Positions 16,819 to 25,138 of a DNA stretch of 64,000 nucleotides are shown one piece after another. The notes under the pieces are model-generated. The model saw only the letters and a program-made list of their open reading frames with translations, was not told the DNA's origin and did no database searches. This DNA is from Alistipes sp. (GTDB lineage Bacteria > Bacteroidota > Bacteroidia > Bacteroidales > Rikenellaceae), in NCBI GenBank assembly GCA_017463615.1, contig JAFTOU010000016.1, positions 248,001 to 312,000 on the forward strand, read 5' to 3'. The translations under genes and the position numbers were made by a program. How positions within the stretch are numbered: the first letter of the stretch is position 1; the number at the start of each line of letters is the position of its first letter.

Positions 16819-17070
16819 ATGGCAAATCACAAATCATCAAAGAAGAGAATTCGCCAGACCGCTACTAAGCGTGCTCACAACCGTCTCTATCACAAGACTG
16901 CTCGTAACGCTGTAAAGGCTTTGCGTAACACTACAGAGAAGGCTGCTGCTGAGGCACTGCTTCCAAAGGTAACCGCTATGCTGGACAAGTTGGCTAAGCA
17001 CAACATCATCCACAAGAACAAGGCTGGTAACCTCAAAGGCGCAATTCAGTTGCACGTAAACGCTCTTTAA
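16819..17070 (+). CDS. rpsT: 30S ribosomal protein S20
   Basis: S20 binds the 5' domain of 16S rRNA. The 83-residue basic protein begins [22 protein letters not shown] and is helical throughout, with the usual [16 protein letters not shown] and [22 protein letters not shown] segments. The start follows the A/T-rich TAATTTAACAATT, with no Shine-Dalgarno sequence, as normal in Bacteroidota. A strong terminator follows 18 bases after the stop. Codons are of the highly expressed type (GCT, CGT, AAG, GGT). Confidence 0.97.
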   Translation: MANHKSSKKRIRQTATKRAHNRLYHKTARNAVKALRNTTEKAAAEALLPKVTAMLDKLAKHNIIHKNKAGNLKGAIQLHVNAL

Positions 17071-17088
17071 TTAGAGGTAGTGCAAAAG

Positions 17089-17131
17089 AGAGATGCGGGA
17101 AACACTGTCGGTGTTTCCCGCATCTCTTTTG
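17089..17131 (+). terminator. rpsT intrinsic terminator
   Basis: A perfect 17-bp stem, AGAGATGCGGGAAACAC with GTGTTTCCCGCATCTCT, has a five-base loop and is followed by TTTTGTT. The preceding AAAA makes it usable in both directions. Confidence 0.9.
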
Positions 17132-17150
17132 TTAGCTGTTGGCTATTGGC

Positions 17151-17226
17151 TCGCCTACGGCGACCCTTCCTCCTCGCGGCTCGGCATAGTCTGCAAGCAG
17201 CCTCTGCTCTCGCTCCGCAGCGTCGG
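17151..17226. repeat. Intergenic repeat family 2 (CTCGGCATAGYCTGCAAGCAG), copy 1
   Basis: The same sequence, starting TCGCCTACGGCGA and running through CCTTCCTCCTCGCGG, CTCGGCATAG, CTGCAAGCAG and CTCTGCTCTCGCTCCGC, recurs at 52442-52504 and inverted at 63930-64000 with few changes. Each complete context follows TTAGC-type units. No frame is conserved between copies in a coding manner. Confidence 0.8.
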
Positions 17227-17302
17227 TTGGCTTTTCAGCGGTGTCGCTACGCGACAAATTTTTGATTTTATTCGGAAAGAGGCTGGTATCCACAGGATAC
17301 AA

Positions 17303-17359
17303 AAAAATATAGAGATACTCGCTCAAGCTCGCTTGAAAGCGAAGTATCTCTATATTTTT
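17303..17359. terminator. AT-rich long hairpin at 3' side of the CCA-adding enzyme gene
   Basis: AAAAATATAGAGATACT pairs perfectly with AGTATCTCTATATTTTT; inside, CGCT/AGCG flank CAAGCTCGCTTG. The stem bounded by A and T runs could end transcription from either convergent gene. Related hairpins occur at 29966-30018 and 26253-26312. Confidence 0.65.
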
Positions 17360-17405
17360 GTTGTCGCAGACAACGACTATTTCCGCGGGTGCGACACTGC
17401 GTAGC

Positions 17406-18809
17406 CTACTCGCGTTTTTTGAGGCCGTACTGAGTGGCAAGTTGTTCGAGCATGGCGTGGGCTTGGTCGTAGTCGTTCTCTATTTTGCCGTCAAGGATAG
17501 CGTTCTTGATAATCTCCTTGATCTCGCCCAGAAGGCTACATGGGGGCACATCGTACTCGCGCATGATTATATCGCCCGTAATTGGCGGTTGGAAGTTTCG
17601 TATGCGGTCGCGCTCCTCCAGGTCCTTCATCTTCTGGCGCACGAGGGCGAAGTTTTCCAAAAACCTCTTGACCTTCTCCTCTATGCCCGAGGTGATATCT
17701 GCCTCGCAGAGGGTCATCAGGCTCTCCACATCCTCGCCCGCCTCAAAGAGCAGTCGGCGCACGGCGGAGTCGGTGACAATATCCTCGGCAAGAATTATCG
17801 GGCGCAGGTGTAGGAAGACCATCTTCTGCACAAATCGCATAGGCTCGCCCAGGGGCAGTCCGAGGCGGCGGAATATAGGCTTTACCATCTTTGAGCCCAG
17901 CACCTCGTGTCCGTGGAAGCTCCAGCCACTGCGAGGGTCGTAGCTCTTGCACTGCGGTTTGGCTATGTCGTGCAGCACGGCAGCCCAGCGAAGCCATAGG
18001 TCGTCGCTCTTGCGTGCCACATTGTCTAGCACCTTGAGGGTATGCTTGAAGTTATCCTTGTGGGCATGATTTCCGCGACGCTCCACACCGCAGAGGTTGT
18101 GCAACTCGGGGAATATCAACTCTAACAGACCCGTCAGCTCCAGCAGCTCAAAGCCTATAGATGGCACTGGCGAGGCTACTATCTTGTTGAGTTCCACGAT
18201 GATACGCTCCTTGGAGACAATCTCTATGCGCTTGCGATTGCGGCGTATAGCCTCAAAGGTCTCGTCGTCAAGCTCAAAGCCGAGCTGTGAGGCGAAGCGG
18301 ATGCCTCGCATCATACGCAGAGGGTCGTCGGAGAATGTTATATCGGGGTCGCACGGCGTGCGGATGATGCAATCATCAAGGTCACACAGACCGTCAAAAG
18401 GGTCTACCAGCTCGCCGAAAGTGTCACCATTGAGCGACCAGGCGAGGGCGTTTATTGTAAAGTCGCGACGGCGCTGGTCGTCCTCCAGCGTGCCGTCCTC
18501 AACATGCGGCTTGCGCGAGTCGGGCGAGTAGGACTCCTTGCGAGCACCTACAAACTCTATCTCCAGCTCGCCATAGCGGAGCATTGCCGTACCAAAACGC
18601 TTGAAAACCACCACATTAGTCCTCAACTCGGCAGCCAACGCCTCGGCAACCTCAATACCGCTGCCAACCACCACGACATCTATGTCGGAGCACTTGCGAC
18701 GGAGGTAGTAGTCGCGCACATAGCCACCGATGACAAAGGCTCTTACGCCCCTATCATCTACGATGCGGGATATCTTCTTGAATATGGGGAGGCTAAGTGG
18801 GTTACTCAT
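17406..18809 (-). CDS. cca: CCA tRNA nucleotidyltransferase / HD-domain polynucleotide adenylyltransferase family
   Basis: The protein adds or repairs the 3' CCA of tRNAs, which matters here because tRNA-Glu lacks an encoded CCA. The nucleotidyltransferase head shows [12 protein letters not shown] (residues about 25-36) and the metal-binding SDIDVVVVG. Then come [21 protein letters not shown] and the [13 protein letters not shown] template-arginine region near residue 165. The C-terminal half holds an HD phosphohydrolase-like domain with LHDIAKP near residue 290. At 467 residues it is the longer class II enzyme with HD domain common in Bacteroidota; poly(A) polymerase activity cannot be excluded. 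Its start overlaps the pdxJ stop by 8 bases. Confidence 0.93.
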   Translation of the reverse strand: MSNPLSLPIFKKISRIVDDRGVRAFVIGGYVRDYYLRRKCSDIDVVVVGSGIEVAEALAAELRTNVVVFKRFGTAMLRYGELEIEFVGARKESYSPDSRKPHVEDGTLEDDQRRRDFTINALAWSLNGDTFGELVDPFDGLCDLDDCIIRTPCDPDITFSDDPLRMMRGIRFASQLGFELDDETFEAIRRNRKRIEIVSKERIIVELNKIVASPVPSIGFELLELTGLLELIFPELHNLCGVERRGNHAHKDNFKHTLKVLDNVARKSDDLWLRWAAVLHDIAKPQCKSYDPRSGWSFHGHEVLGSKMVKPIFRRLGLPLGEPMRFVQKMVFLHLRPIILAEDIVTDSAVRRLLFEAGEDVESLMTLCEADITSGIEEKVKRFLENFALVRQKMKDLEERDRIRNFQPPITGDIIMREYDVPPCSLLGEIKEIIKNAILDGKIENDYDQAHAMLEQLATQYGLKKRE

Positions 18810-19521
18810 CTTTCAGGCAGCGGCGATATAGTTGAACGCTATTCTCCAGACCGAGGTAGAGGGCATCGCTGATAAGCGCGTGGCCGATAGATACCTCGTC
18901 GCACCACGGTATACGCTCGGCGAAATATTGCAGATTCTCCAACGACAGGTCGTGACCGGCATTAAGCCCCAAGCCGCACTCGCGCGCAGCCTCGGCAGCT
19001 ACAACATAGGGGGCAATAGCCCGCTCGCGGTCGGCAGCATAGTCGCGTGCATACGCCTCGGTGTAGAGCTCTACGCGGTCGGCACCGCACTCCTTAGCAC
19101 CACGCACCATAGCTGGATCGGGGTCTACGAAGATAGATACGCGGATGCCATGCTGGTGGAACTTGGCGCACATATCGGTCAGGAACTCTCTGTTAGCGAT
19201 AGTATCCCAGCCCGCATTTGAGGTTATCGCATCGGGTGCATCGGGCACGAGTGTTACCTGCGCAGGGACAACCTCGCAGACCAAATCTACGAAGGAGTCT
19301 ATCGGGTTACCCTCAATATTGAGCTCGGTAGCTATGACGCCCTTCAGCTCCCGAACATCGCTATAACGGATATGGCGAGCATCGGGGCGGGGATGAACCG
19401 TAATGCCCTGACCACCAAAGGACTCTATAGACAGTGCCGCCTTGATAACATCAGGCACATTACCGCCGCGTGAGTTACGAATTACGGCAATCTTATTGAT
19501 ATTTACACTCAGTTTTGTCAT
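18802..19521 (-). CDS. pdxJ: Pyridoxine 5'-phosphate synthase PdxJ
   Basis: PdxJ condenses 1-deoxyxylulose 5-phosphate with 3-amino-2-oxopropyl phosphate to give pyridoxine 5'-phosphate, the source of PLP for the enzymes at 5698-8062. The TIM-barrel opening [21 protein letters not shown] is diagnostic, followed by [46 protein letters not shown] and [14 protein letters not shown]. The 239-residue length is normal. The downstream cca gene overlaps it by 8 bases. Its -7 box at 19553-19560 lies back to back with that of nadK. Confidence 0.97.
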   Translation of the reverse strand: MTKLSVNINKIAVIRNSRGGNVPDVIKAALSIESFGGQGITVHPRPDARHIRYSDVRELKGVIATELNIEGNPIDSFVDLVCEVVPAQVTLVPDAPDAITSNAGWDTIANREFLTDMCAKFHQHGIRVSIFVDPDPAMVRGAKECGADRVELYTEAYARDYAADRERAIAPYVVAAEAARECGLGLNAGHDLSLENLQYFAERIPWCDEVSIGHALISDALYLGLENSVQLYRRCLKDE

Positions 19522-19540
19522 AACACCGAAAAAAAATAGT

Positions 19541-19548
19541 TATCTTTG
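19541..19548 (+). promoter_or_regulatory. -7 box of nadK
   Basis: TATCTTTG followed by CC fits the consensus; transcription should start near 19555, about 37 bases before the nadK ATG. Only four bases separate it from the opposite box of pdxJ. Confidence 0.65.
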
Positions 19549-19552
19549 CCCA

Positions 19553-19560
19553 CAAAGTTA
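19553..19560 (-). promoter_or_regulatory. -7 box of pdxJ
   Basis: On the minus strand the sequence is TAACTTTG, with expected transcription start near 19546, about 25 bases before the pdxJ ATG. The two -7 boxes face each other across four bases, so both promoters cannot be occupied at once. Confidence 0.65.
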
Positions 19561-19591
19561 AACAATTTCTTCAAGAGTTGGAACAATTGCG

Positions 19592-20467
19592 ATGAAAATA
19601 ATACTTTTTTCGCGTCCGTTGGCTCGGACACACAAGGAGCAGATAACCCAAATATTTGACGCTATTGAGCGTTATGGCTTTGACTATGCCGTAAACTGCG
19701 AGGTGGTGCAGGATATCGAGGCTCTGACAGCTCGGACAATAACCGCCGATAAGGTCTACAGCCAGAGTATCAATCACTCTGATTGCGAGGCAGTTATGGT
19801 CTGCTACGGTGGCGACGGAACACTCTTGGAGGGGGTACATCGTCTGGAGGGGTGGGATATCCCCGTTGTGGGTATCAACTCTGGCCGTCTGGGCTTTCTG
19901 TCTATTGCTCAGAGTAGCGAGATTGACGATGTTTTTGCCCAGATTGCAAGCCGCACACTCTGCATTGAGCAGCGCGCAATGATTGCCGTAAGTGGCGAGA
20001 TTGGCGACGGCGAGCGTAGCATCTTCGCCCTCAACGAGGTGGCTGTTCAGCGTCTTGGAGCGACGATGATTTCGGTAGATGTAGAGGTAGATTCGCTGCC
20101 TATGCTCACCTGCAATGGCGACGGCGTAATTATCTGTACACCAACGGGTTCCACAGCATACTCACTTAGCGCAGGAGGGCCTATTGTTGCCCCATCGTGT
20201 CACTGCTTTACCATCACTCCCCTTGCGCCGCACAACCTTACGCTGCGCCCTGTGGTGATACCCGACAGCAGCACCATTCGCCTCACTATCCACACTCGCA
20301 GCAACGAGGCATCAATCTCTGTAGACAATCGCACCTTTGCCATTGCCGACAACAAGAGCATTGAGATAAAATTGGCGAAAAGAACCATATCTCTTGCCGT
20401 TCCACACAATATTTCGTTCTACGACTCGTTACGAAATAAGCTAATGTGGGGTGTAGATAATCGTTAA
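19592..20467 (+). CDS. nadK: NAD kinase
   Basis: NadK phosphorylates NAD to NADP in the cytoplasm. The active-site motif VCYGGDGTLLEGVH lies at about residues 71-84, followed by PVVGINSGRLGFLS. The family's NAD-binding NGDGVIICTPTGSTAYSLSAGGPI region lies near residues 182-206, and APHNLTLRPVVIPD comes after it. The 291-residue length is normal. It has its own promoter divergent from pdxJ, and uppS follows with a separate promoter. Confidence 0.96.
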   Translation: MKIILFSRPLARTHKEQITQIFDAIERYGFDYAVNCEVVQDIEALTARTITADKVYSQSINHSDCEAVMVCYGGDGTLLEGVHRLEGWDIPVVGINSGRLGFLSIAQSSEIDDVFAQIASRTLCIEQRAMIAVSGEIGDGERSIFALNEVAVQRLGATMISVDVEVDSLPMLTCNGDGVIICTPTGSTAYSLSAGGPIVAPSCHCFTITPLAPHNLTLRPVVIPDSSTIRLTIHTRSNEASISVDNRTFAIADNKSIEIKLAKRTISLAVPHNISFYDSLRNKLMWGVDNR

Positions 20468-20514
20468 TTTGCATTATTCTGCTGCCAAAACGGCTTTATT
20501 TCAGAAAAAAGCGT

Positions 20515-20522
20515 TATATTTG
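20515..20522 (+). promoter_or_regulatory. -7 box of uppS, almost at the start codon
   Basis: TATATTTG followed by CG fits the consensus. Only eight bases lie between the box and the ATG at 20531, so transcription would start at or within a base or two of the start codon and give a leaderless or nearly leaderless message. Confidence 0.6.
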
Positions 20523-20530
20523 CGAGTTAT

Positions 20531-21241
20531 ATGAAGAATATAGAACGCATACCTACCCATGTTGCCATCATTATGGACGGCAACGGACGCTGGGCGAAGG
20601 CTCAGGGTAAGGAGCGTTATGAGGGTCATATAGAGGGGGTAGATTCCGTGCGAGAGTGCATTAAGGCGGCACTTAGCAGCGGTGTTCGCTACCTTACTCT
20701 CTATGCTTTTTCTACCGAAAATTGGGGTCGCCCGATTGAGGAGGTAGATGCACTTATGGAGCTCTTCTGCAAGAGTGTCATCGCCGAGACGCCAGAGCTT
20801 ACGAAGCAGGGCGTTAAGGTTGTGATGATTGGTCGCCGCGACCGCTTCTCGGAGCGTGTGCGTAGCCACCTGCAGAGTATTGAGCAGGCGACCGCCAGTG
20901 GCAACCGCCTGACATTGGTGCTGGCATTTGACTACTCCTCGCGCGAGGAGATTACAACCGCCGTGCAGGCTATTGCACACCGTGTAGCTGCGGGCGAGAT
21001 TGCAGTAGAGGATATTTGCGAGACAACCATTGCTCAGAGCCTCTACACCGCTGCAATTCCCGACCCGGACTTCATCATCCGCACCAGTGGCGAGTGCCGC
21101 CTGAGCAACTTCCTGCTCTGGCAGGCAAGCTATGCGGAGATGTACTTCCCGGAGGTTATGTGGCCCGACTTTAAGCAGGAACAGTTTATTGAGGCGTTAG
21201 AGGTCTATGCTTCGCGCGAGCGTCGCTATGGCAAGCTCTAA
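20531..21241 (+). CDS. uppS: Isoprenyl transferase (undecaprenyl diphosphate synthase)
   Basis: UppS extends farnesyl diphosphate to undecaprenyl diphosphate, the lipid carrier for peptidoglycan and surface sugars. The cis-prenyltransferase motifs are present: HVAIIMDGNGRWAK with the catalytic Asp at residue 16, YLTLYAFSTENWGRP, LAFDYSSREEI, and DPDFIIRTSGECRLSNFLLWQ with WPDF after it (written in parts, residues about 175-220). At 236 residues it has normal size. It directly precedes bamA, an arrangement common in Bacteroidota. An unusually short or absent 5' leader is predicted from the -7 box. Confidence 0.97.
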   Translation: MKNIERIPTHVAIIMDGNGRWAKAQGKERYEGHIEGVDSVRECIKAALSSGVRYLTLYAFSTENWGRPIEEVDALMELFCKSVIAETPELTKQGVKVVMIGRRDRFSERVRSHLQSIEQATASGNRLTLVLAFDYSSREEITTAVQAIAHRVAAGEIAVEDICETTIAQSLYTAAIPDPDFIIRTSGECRLSNFLLWQASYAEMYFPEVMWPDFKQEQFIEALEVYASRERRYGKL

Positions 21242-21268
21242 CCACAGCAGTGAAAAAATATATATTTG

Positions 21269-23914
21269 ATGAATAGAATAGTAAAATATCTGACCTTTGC
21301 CCTGCTATCACTTGCCACGCTGAGTGTGTCGGCACAGCAGAGTAATAAGGAGAGTCGTGAGGAGCTCAAGAGGGCTCGCACAGAGTTGCGCGACGCTATC
21401 CGCAGCGCCAAGCCAGCCACTGCCACATCGGCAAAGAAGGGTGGTCCGATAGCTATCGCCGAGAATCCGGACGATGGCTTTGTTATGCCTCAGAACGCCC
21501 CTTATCTTGACAACAAGGAGCAGAAGCTCTACTATCTGCGCAATGTCAATATCCACGGAGTGAAGTACCTCAACCACGACATCCTCCGCTCTGCATCGGG
21601 ATTGGTTCCGGGCGATTCGGTATATCTGCCAGGTCCATTTATCCAGAATGCGGCAAATCGCCTCTGGATGCAGCGCTACTTTGAGGATATCCAGATTGGT
21701 GCTACCATTGAGGGCGACAGCCTTGACCTTGAGGTTATGCTCAAGGAGCGTCCACGAGTGATGAACTGGAAGATTGCGGGCGTGCCTAAGAGCAAGAGTG
21801 CCGACCTGATTAACGAGCTGAAGCTCAAGCGTGGTCACGAGCTGTCGGACTATGTTATTGACAAGAACTGCAAGCTGATTAAGAAGCACTTTTCGGATAA
21901 GGGCTTCCGTAACTGCGAGGTTACAGCCTCATACGAGCAGGATACCGTTATCACTCAGGGTGTAAATGTAACATTCAATGTTGTCAAGAACCCTCGCGTG
22001 CGTATTGGTGCCATCACTTTTGACGGCAACAACAACTTTGAGGATAAGCGTCTGGAGCGCGCCTTCAAGAAGACCCACCGCGTAAGCTACAAGTTCTGGC
22101 AGGCTACAAAGCTGCTGGAGAAGGAGTATGCGGAGGATAAGGAGCTGCTTATAGACTTCTATAACTCAAAGGGTTACCGTAATGCCCACATCCTTGGGGA
22201 CTCTATCTACACCATCAACGAGAAGCGTATCGGTATCCACATCAACCTTGACGAGGGTAACAAGTACTACATCCGCAATGTGAACTGGGTGGGTAACTCG
22301 CGCTATGAGACCGAGTACCTGCAGCGTCTGCTCTCGGTAAAGAAGGGCGATGTGTACGACAAGAAGTCTATCCACAAGCGATTGGGTATCGGCAAGGAGG
22401 CTAATCCGGATGATATGTCTATCTCCAGCCTCTATCAGAACGATGGTTACTTGGTGTCGCAGATTGAGCCTGCCGAGATTGTTATCGGTGCCGACTCACT
22501 TGACCTTGAGCTTCGCGTATTTGAGGGTAAGCAGTTCACTATCAACAATGTAGGCATCTCGGGCAATATGCGTGTGGACGACGAGGTTATCCGTCGTGAG
22601 CTCTACACCCGCCCTGGCGAGCTCTACAACCGCTCGCTGCTGATGCAGACCATGCGTACACTCTCGGGTATGCAGCACTTCAACGAGGAGGCTATCGCTC
22701 CAGATATCAAGCTCGTTCAGGGTGCATCCGACCTTGTAGATATCAACTGGCCACTGGAGGAGAAGGCCTCCGACCAGTTCAACATCGCCGCAGGTTGGGG
22801 TTCGGGTACATTCGTAGGTTCGGTGGGTATTACGCTCAACAACCTCTCTGTGCGCAACTTCTTCAAGAAGGGTGCTTGGCGTCCTTACCCTATGGGTCAG
22901 AACCAGCGCCTCTCTATCTCGGGTCAGACCAACGGTACATACTACAAGGCGCTCTCTATGAGCTTCTCAGAGCCTTGGCTCGGAGGTCATAAGCCAAACT
23001 CACTTACCATCTCGGGTCACCTCTCGGAGTCTAACGACGCATACTACCCTTGGCAGCGTGCGACAACATACTTCCGCTCTTACGGTGCTGCTATCGGATT
23101 GGGTAAGCGTCTCTCGTGGCCAGACCCATACTTCCAGCTCTATGCCGAGCTCTCATATCTGAGATATGGACTGAAGGGTTACACCTCGTTCATCATGGAG
23201 AATGGTAACGCTAACACGCTGGCACTCAAGTTCGTTCTGGGACGAAACTCTACCGACCAGCCAATCTATCCTCGCCGCGGTTCGGATATCTCCTTCTCGC
23301 TGCAGATTACACCTCCATTCTCGTCATTTGACGGTAAGAACTATGCCGACAACACCCTCTCGGAGCAGGATCGTTGGCGCTGGATTGAGTTCCACAAGTG
23401 GCAGTTCAAGGCTCAGTGGTTCCAGGCACTTACGCGCAACAACAATCTGGTGCTGATGGCTAAGGCAGAGATGGGATTCCTCGGTCACTATAATAAGAAT
23501 AAGGTATCTCCATTTGAGCGATTCCAGGTCGGTGGTGATGGTATGACCGGCTATAGCATCTATGGTGTGGATATCATCTCACTGCGTGGTTACGAGGATG
23601 GCGACCTTGACCCTGTAGGTACTCGCTACTCGGTGGCTTACAACAAGTATACCCTTGAGCTTCGCTACCCTGTAATCCTCAAGCCGTCGTCGCAGATATA
23701 TGTTCTCGGCTTCCTTGAGGCTGGTAATGGATTTAAGTCTTGGAAGGACTTCTCGCCATTCAAGGTTAAGCGCTCGGCGGGTGTGGGTGTACGACTCTAT
23801 CTGCCTATCGTAGGTCTGCTGGGTATCGACTGGGGTTACGGCTTTGACCCTGCAGCAGGTCAGACCAAGCGTAGCGGTAGCCAGTTCCACTTCGTTATCG
23901 GTCAGAACTTCTAA
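21269..23914 (+). CDS. bamA: Outer-membrane protein assembly factor BamA
   Basis: BamA is the Omp85 core of the BAM complex that inserts beta-barrel proteins in the outer membrane. The start is the ATG at 21269; the TTG three bases earlier lies in a TATATTTG sequence and is less likely. A signal peptide (LTFALLSLATLSVSAQ) is followed by a charged linker of about 50 residues and then POTRA repeats with phrases such as LYYLRNVNIHGVKYLN, RVRIGAITFDGNNNFEDKRL and YYIRNVNWVGNSRY. The C-terminal barrel has PYPMGQNQRLSISGQTNG and ends with HFVIGQNF, the aromatic C-terminal residue of a barrel protein. The 881-residue length is on the long side but usual in Bacteroidota. It lies 27 bases after uppS and before two Skp genes. 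Confidence 0.96.
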   Translation: MNRIVKYLTFALLSLATLSVSAQQSNKESREELKRARTELRDAIRSAKPATATSAKKGGPIAIAENPDDGFVMPQNAPYLDNKEQKLYYLRNVNIHGVKYLNHDILRSASGLVPGDSVYLPGPFIQNAANRLWMQRYFEDIQIGATIEGDSLDLEVMLKERPRVMNWKIAGVPKSKSADLINELKLKRGHELSDYVIDKNCKLIKKHFSDKGFRNCEVTASYEQDTVITQGVNVTFNVVKNPRVRIGAITFDGNNNFEDKRLERAFKKTHRVSYKFWQATKLLEKEYAEDKELLIDFYNSKGYRNAHILGDSIYTINEKRIGIHINLDEGNKYYIRNVNWVGNSRYETEYLQRLLSVKKGDVYDKKSIHKRLGIGKEANPDDMSISSLYQNDGYLVSQIEPAEIVIGADSLDLELRVFEGKQFTINNVGISGNMRVDDEVIRRELYTRPGELYNRSLLMQTMRTLSGMQHFNEEAIAPDIKLVQGASDLVDINWPLEEKASDQFNIAAGWGSGTFVGSVGITLNNLSVRNFFKKGAWRPYPMGQNQRLSISGQTNGTYYKALSMSFSEPWLGGHKPNSLTISGHLSESNDAYYPWQRATTYFRSYGAAIGLGKRLSWPDPYFQLYAELSYLRYGLKGYTSFIMENGNANTLALKFVLGRNSTDQPIYPRRGSDISFSLQITPPFSSFDGKNYADNTLSEQDRWRWIEFHKWQFKAQWFQALTRNNNLVLMAKAEMGFLGHYNKNKVSPFERFQVGGDGMTGYSIYGVDIISLRGYEDGDLDPVGTRYSVAYNKYTLELRYPVILKPSSQIYVLGFLEAGNGFKSWKDFSPFKVKRSAGVGVRLYLPIVGLLGIDWGYGFDPAAGQTKRSGSQFHFVIGQNF

Positions 23915-23971
23915 TGGCAATATTTTTGAGGAGTGGGTCGTTATAATATAAACAACTAAACCGTGAAAGTT

Positions 23972-24478
23972 ATGAGACGATTTATCATTGCCCTTGCAGC
24001 ATTGGTGCTCAGCGCCGGTATTGCCTCTGCACAGAAGTATATTGTAGTAGATAGCGAGAAGATTTTCCGCTCTATTGCCGACTATAACACAGCAATGACC
24101 ACTCTGGATAACCTGGCTAAGGAGTATCAGACAAAGGTTGATGCCGCCTACGCCGAGGTTGAGAGCCTCTACAACACCTATATGGCTCAGAAGGATAACC
24201 TCTCTGCCACCTCGCGCAGCAATGCCGAGCAGCAGATTCTTGCTAAGGAGCGCGCAGCTGCGGAGTATCAGGAGTCCGTTTTCGGCAACGAGGGCGTGAT
24301 GATGAAAAAGCGTATAGAGCTTATCCAGCCTATCCAGAAGCGCGTCTTTACCGCTATTGAGAACTACGCCAAGGCGGGTGGTTACGAGATGGTGCTTGAC
24401 ACCGCCTCAAATGCAACAATGCTCTACCACTCCGACTCGGTGGACCATACACAGAAAATCATTGAATTAATTAAATAA
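23972..24478 (+). CDS. OmpH/Skp-family periplasmic chaperone, first paralogue
   Basis: Skp-type chaperones carry unfolded outer-membrane proteins across the periplasm to BamA. The frame extends to a GTG at 23963, but the ATG at 23972 begins the clear signal peptide MRRFIIALAALVLSAGIASAQ. The mature 147 residues form the two long helical tentacles of Skp with the family's start KYIVVDSEKIFRSI and end AGGYEMVLDTAS. This copy ends in DHTQKIIELIK, a short tail. Placement directly after bamA is as in proteobacteria and other Bacteroidota. The second paralogue begins 11 bases after its stop. Confidence 0.9.
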   Translation: MRRFIIALAALVLSAGIASAQKYIVVDSEKIFRSIADYNTAMTTLDNLAKEYQTKVDAAYAEVESLYNTYMAQKDNLSATSRSNAEQQILAKERAAAEYQESVFGNEGVMMKKRIELIQPIQKRVFTAIENYAKAGGYEMVLDTASNATMLYHSDSVDHTQKIIELIK

Positions 24479-24489
24479 ACATTAACACT

Positions 24490-25011
24490 ATGAGAAAATT
24501 CCTTAAACTAACCCTCGTTCTGGCATTCGCCCTTACATCAACCAACCTCTTCGCACAGAAGTTGGCTCGCGTAAATACACAGGAGCTCTTCGCTCAGATG
24601 CCAGAGACCAAGGAGATGCAGACAAACCTTGACGCCTTCGGCAAGGAGCTTCAGGAGCAGCTTGAGGCTATTCAGGTTGAGTTCAATAACCGCTATGCTG
24701 AGTTTGAGAAGGCTCAGGCAACTATGAACCCAACTGTAAAGCAGATGAAGCAGTCAGAGCTCAACGGTCTGCAGCAGCGCTATGCTGAGTTCCAGCAGAT
24801 TGCACAGCAGGACTTCGCAAAGAAGCAGCAGGAGCTGGCTACCCCTATCCAGGAGAAGCTCGACGCTGCTATTGCAAAGGTTGCTAAGGCTGGTGGCTAC
24901 GCAGCAGTATTTGATACCATGTCTTTCGTTTACCACGACAGCACTCAGGTTGTAGACCTCAGCCCAGCGGTAAAGAAGGAGCTCGGTATCACTGACGCAC
25001 CTGCTCAGTAA
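24490..25011 (+). CDS. OmpH/Skp-family periplasmic chaperone, second paralogue
   Basis: This is a second Skp-like protein in tandem. It has a signal peptide MRKFLKLTLVLAFALTSTNLFAQ, the Skp opening KLARVNTQELFAQMPETKEMQ, a glutamine-rich coiled coil (LNGLQQRYAEFQQIAQQDF) and the conserved end KAGGYAAVFDTMS. The 173-residue precursor has a short extension VKKELGITDAPAQ. It differs strongly from the first copy, so duplication is old; two or three paralogues at this place are common in Bacteroidota and may form mixed trimers. A strong terminator lies 29 bases after its stop. Confidence 0.9.
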   Translation: MRKFLKLTLVLAFALTSTNLFAQKLARVNTQELFAQMPETKEMQTNLDAFGKELQEQLEAIQVEFNNRYAEFEKAQATMNPTVKQMKQSELNGLQQRYAEFQQIAQQDFAKKQQELATPIQEKLDAAIAKVAKAGGYAAVFDTMSFVYHDSTQVVDLSPAVKKELGITDAPAQ

Positions 25012-25039
25012 TCTCTGAGAAGGGGGGGGTGTAACTATG

Positions 25040-25085
25040 GCAACAAAAAAACTACTGCAGATTGCAGTAGTTTTTTTGTTGCTAT
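25040..25085 (+). terminator. Terminator of the bamA-ompH operon
   Basis: A perfect 20-bp stem (GCAACAAAAAAACTACTGCA with its complement) has a 3-base loop GAT, and the right arm contains a run of seven T. Symmetrical A and T runs allow it to act in both directions, protecting the convergent EamA gene. Confidence 0.88.
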
Positions 25086-25138
25086 CTATGCCGTATCGGC
25101 GGCAGTACTATCCTCACACCTACAGCCTTATATATATC

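Larger units (their letters stand above)
17071..17405. other. 335-bp convergent intergenic region
   Basis: Between rpsT and the CCA-adding enzyme there is a terminator (17089-17131), a short TTAGC tract (17131-17150), a copy of the CTCGGCATAG repeat (17151-17226), a GTGTCGCTACGCGACA hairpin, and an AT-rich long hairpin (17303-17359). No gene is seen. Confidence 0.7.

Noticed and set aside
21261..21268. TATATTTG just before bamA as a promoter
   Set aside because: It matches the -7 consensus, but transcription would start after the ATG at 21269. bamA is more likely read from the uppS transcript.
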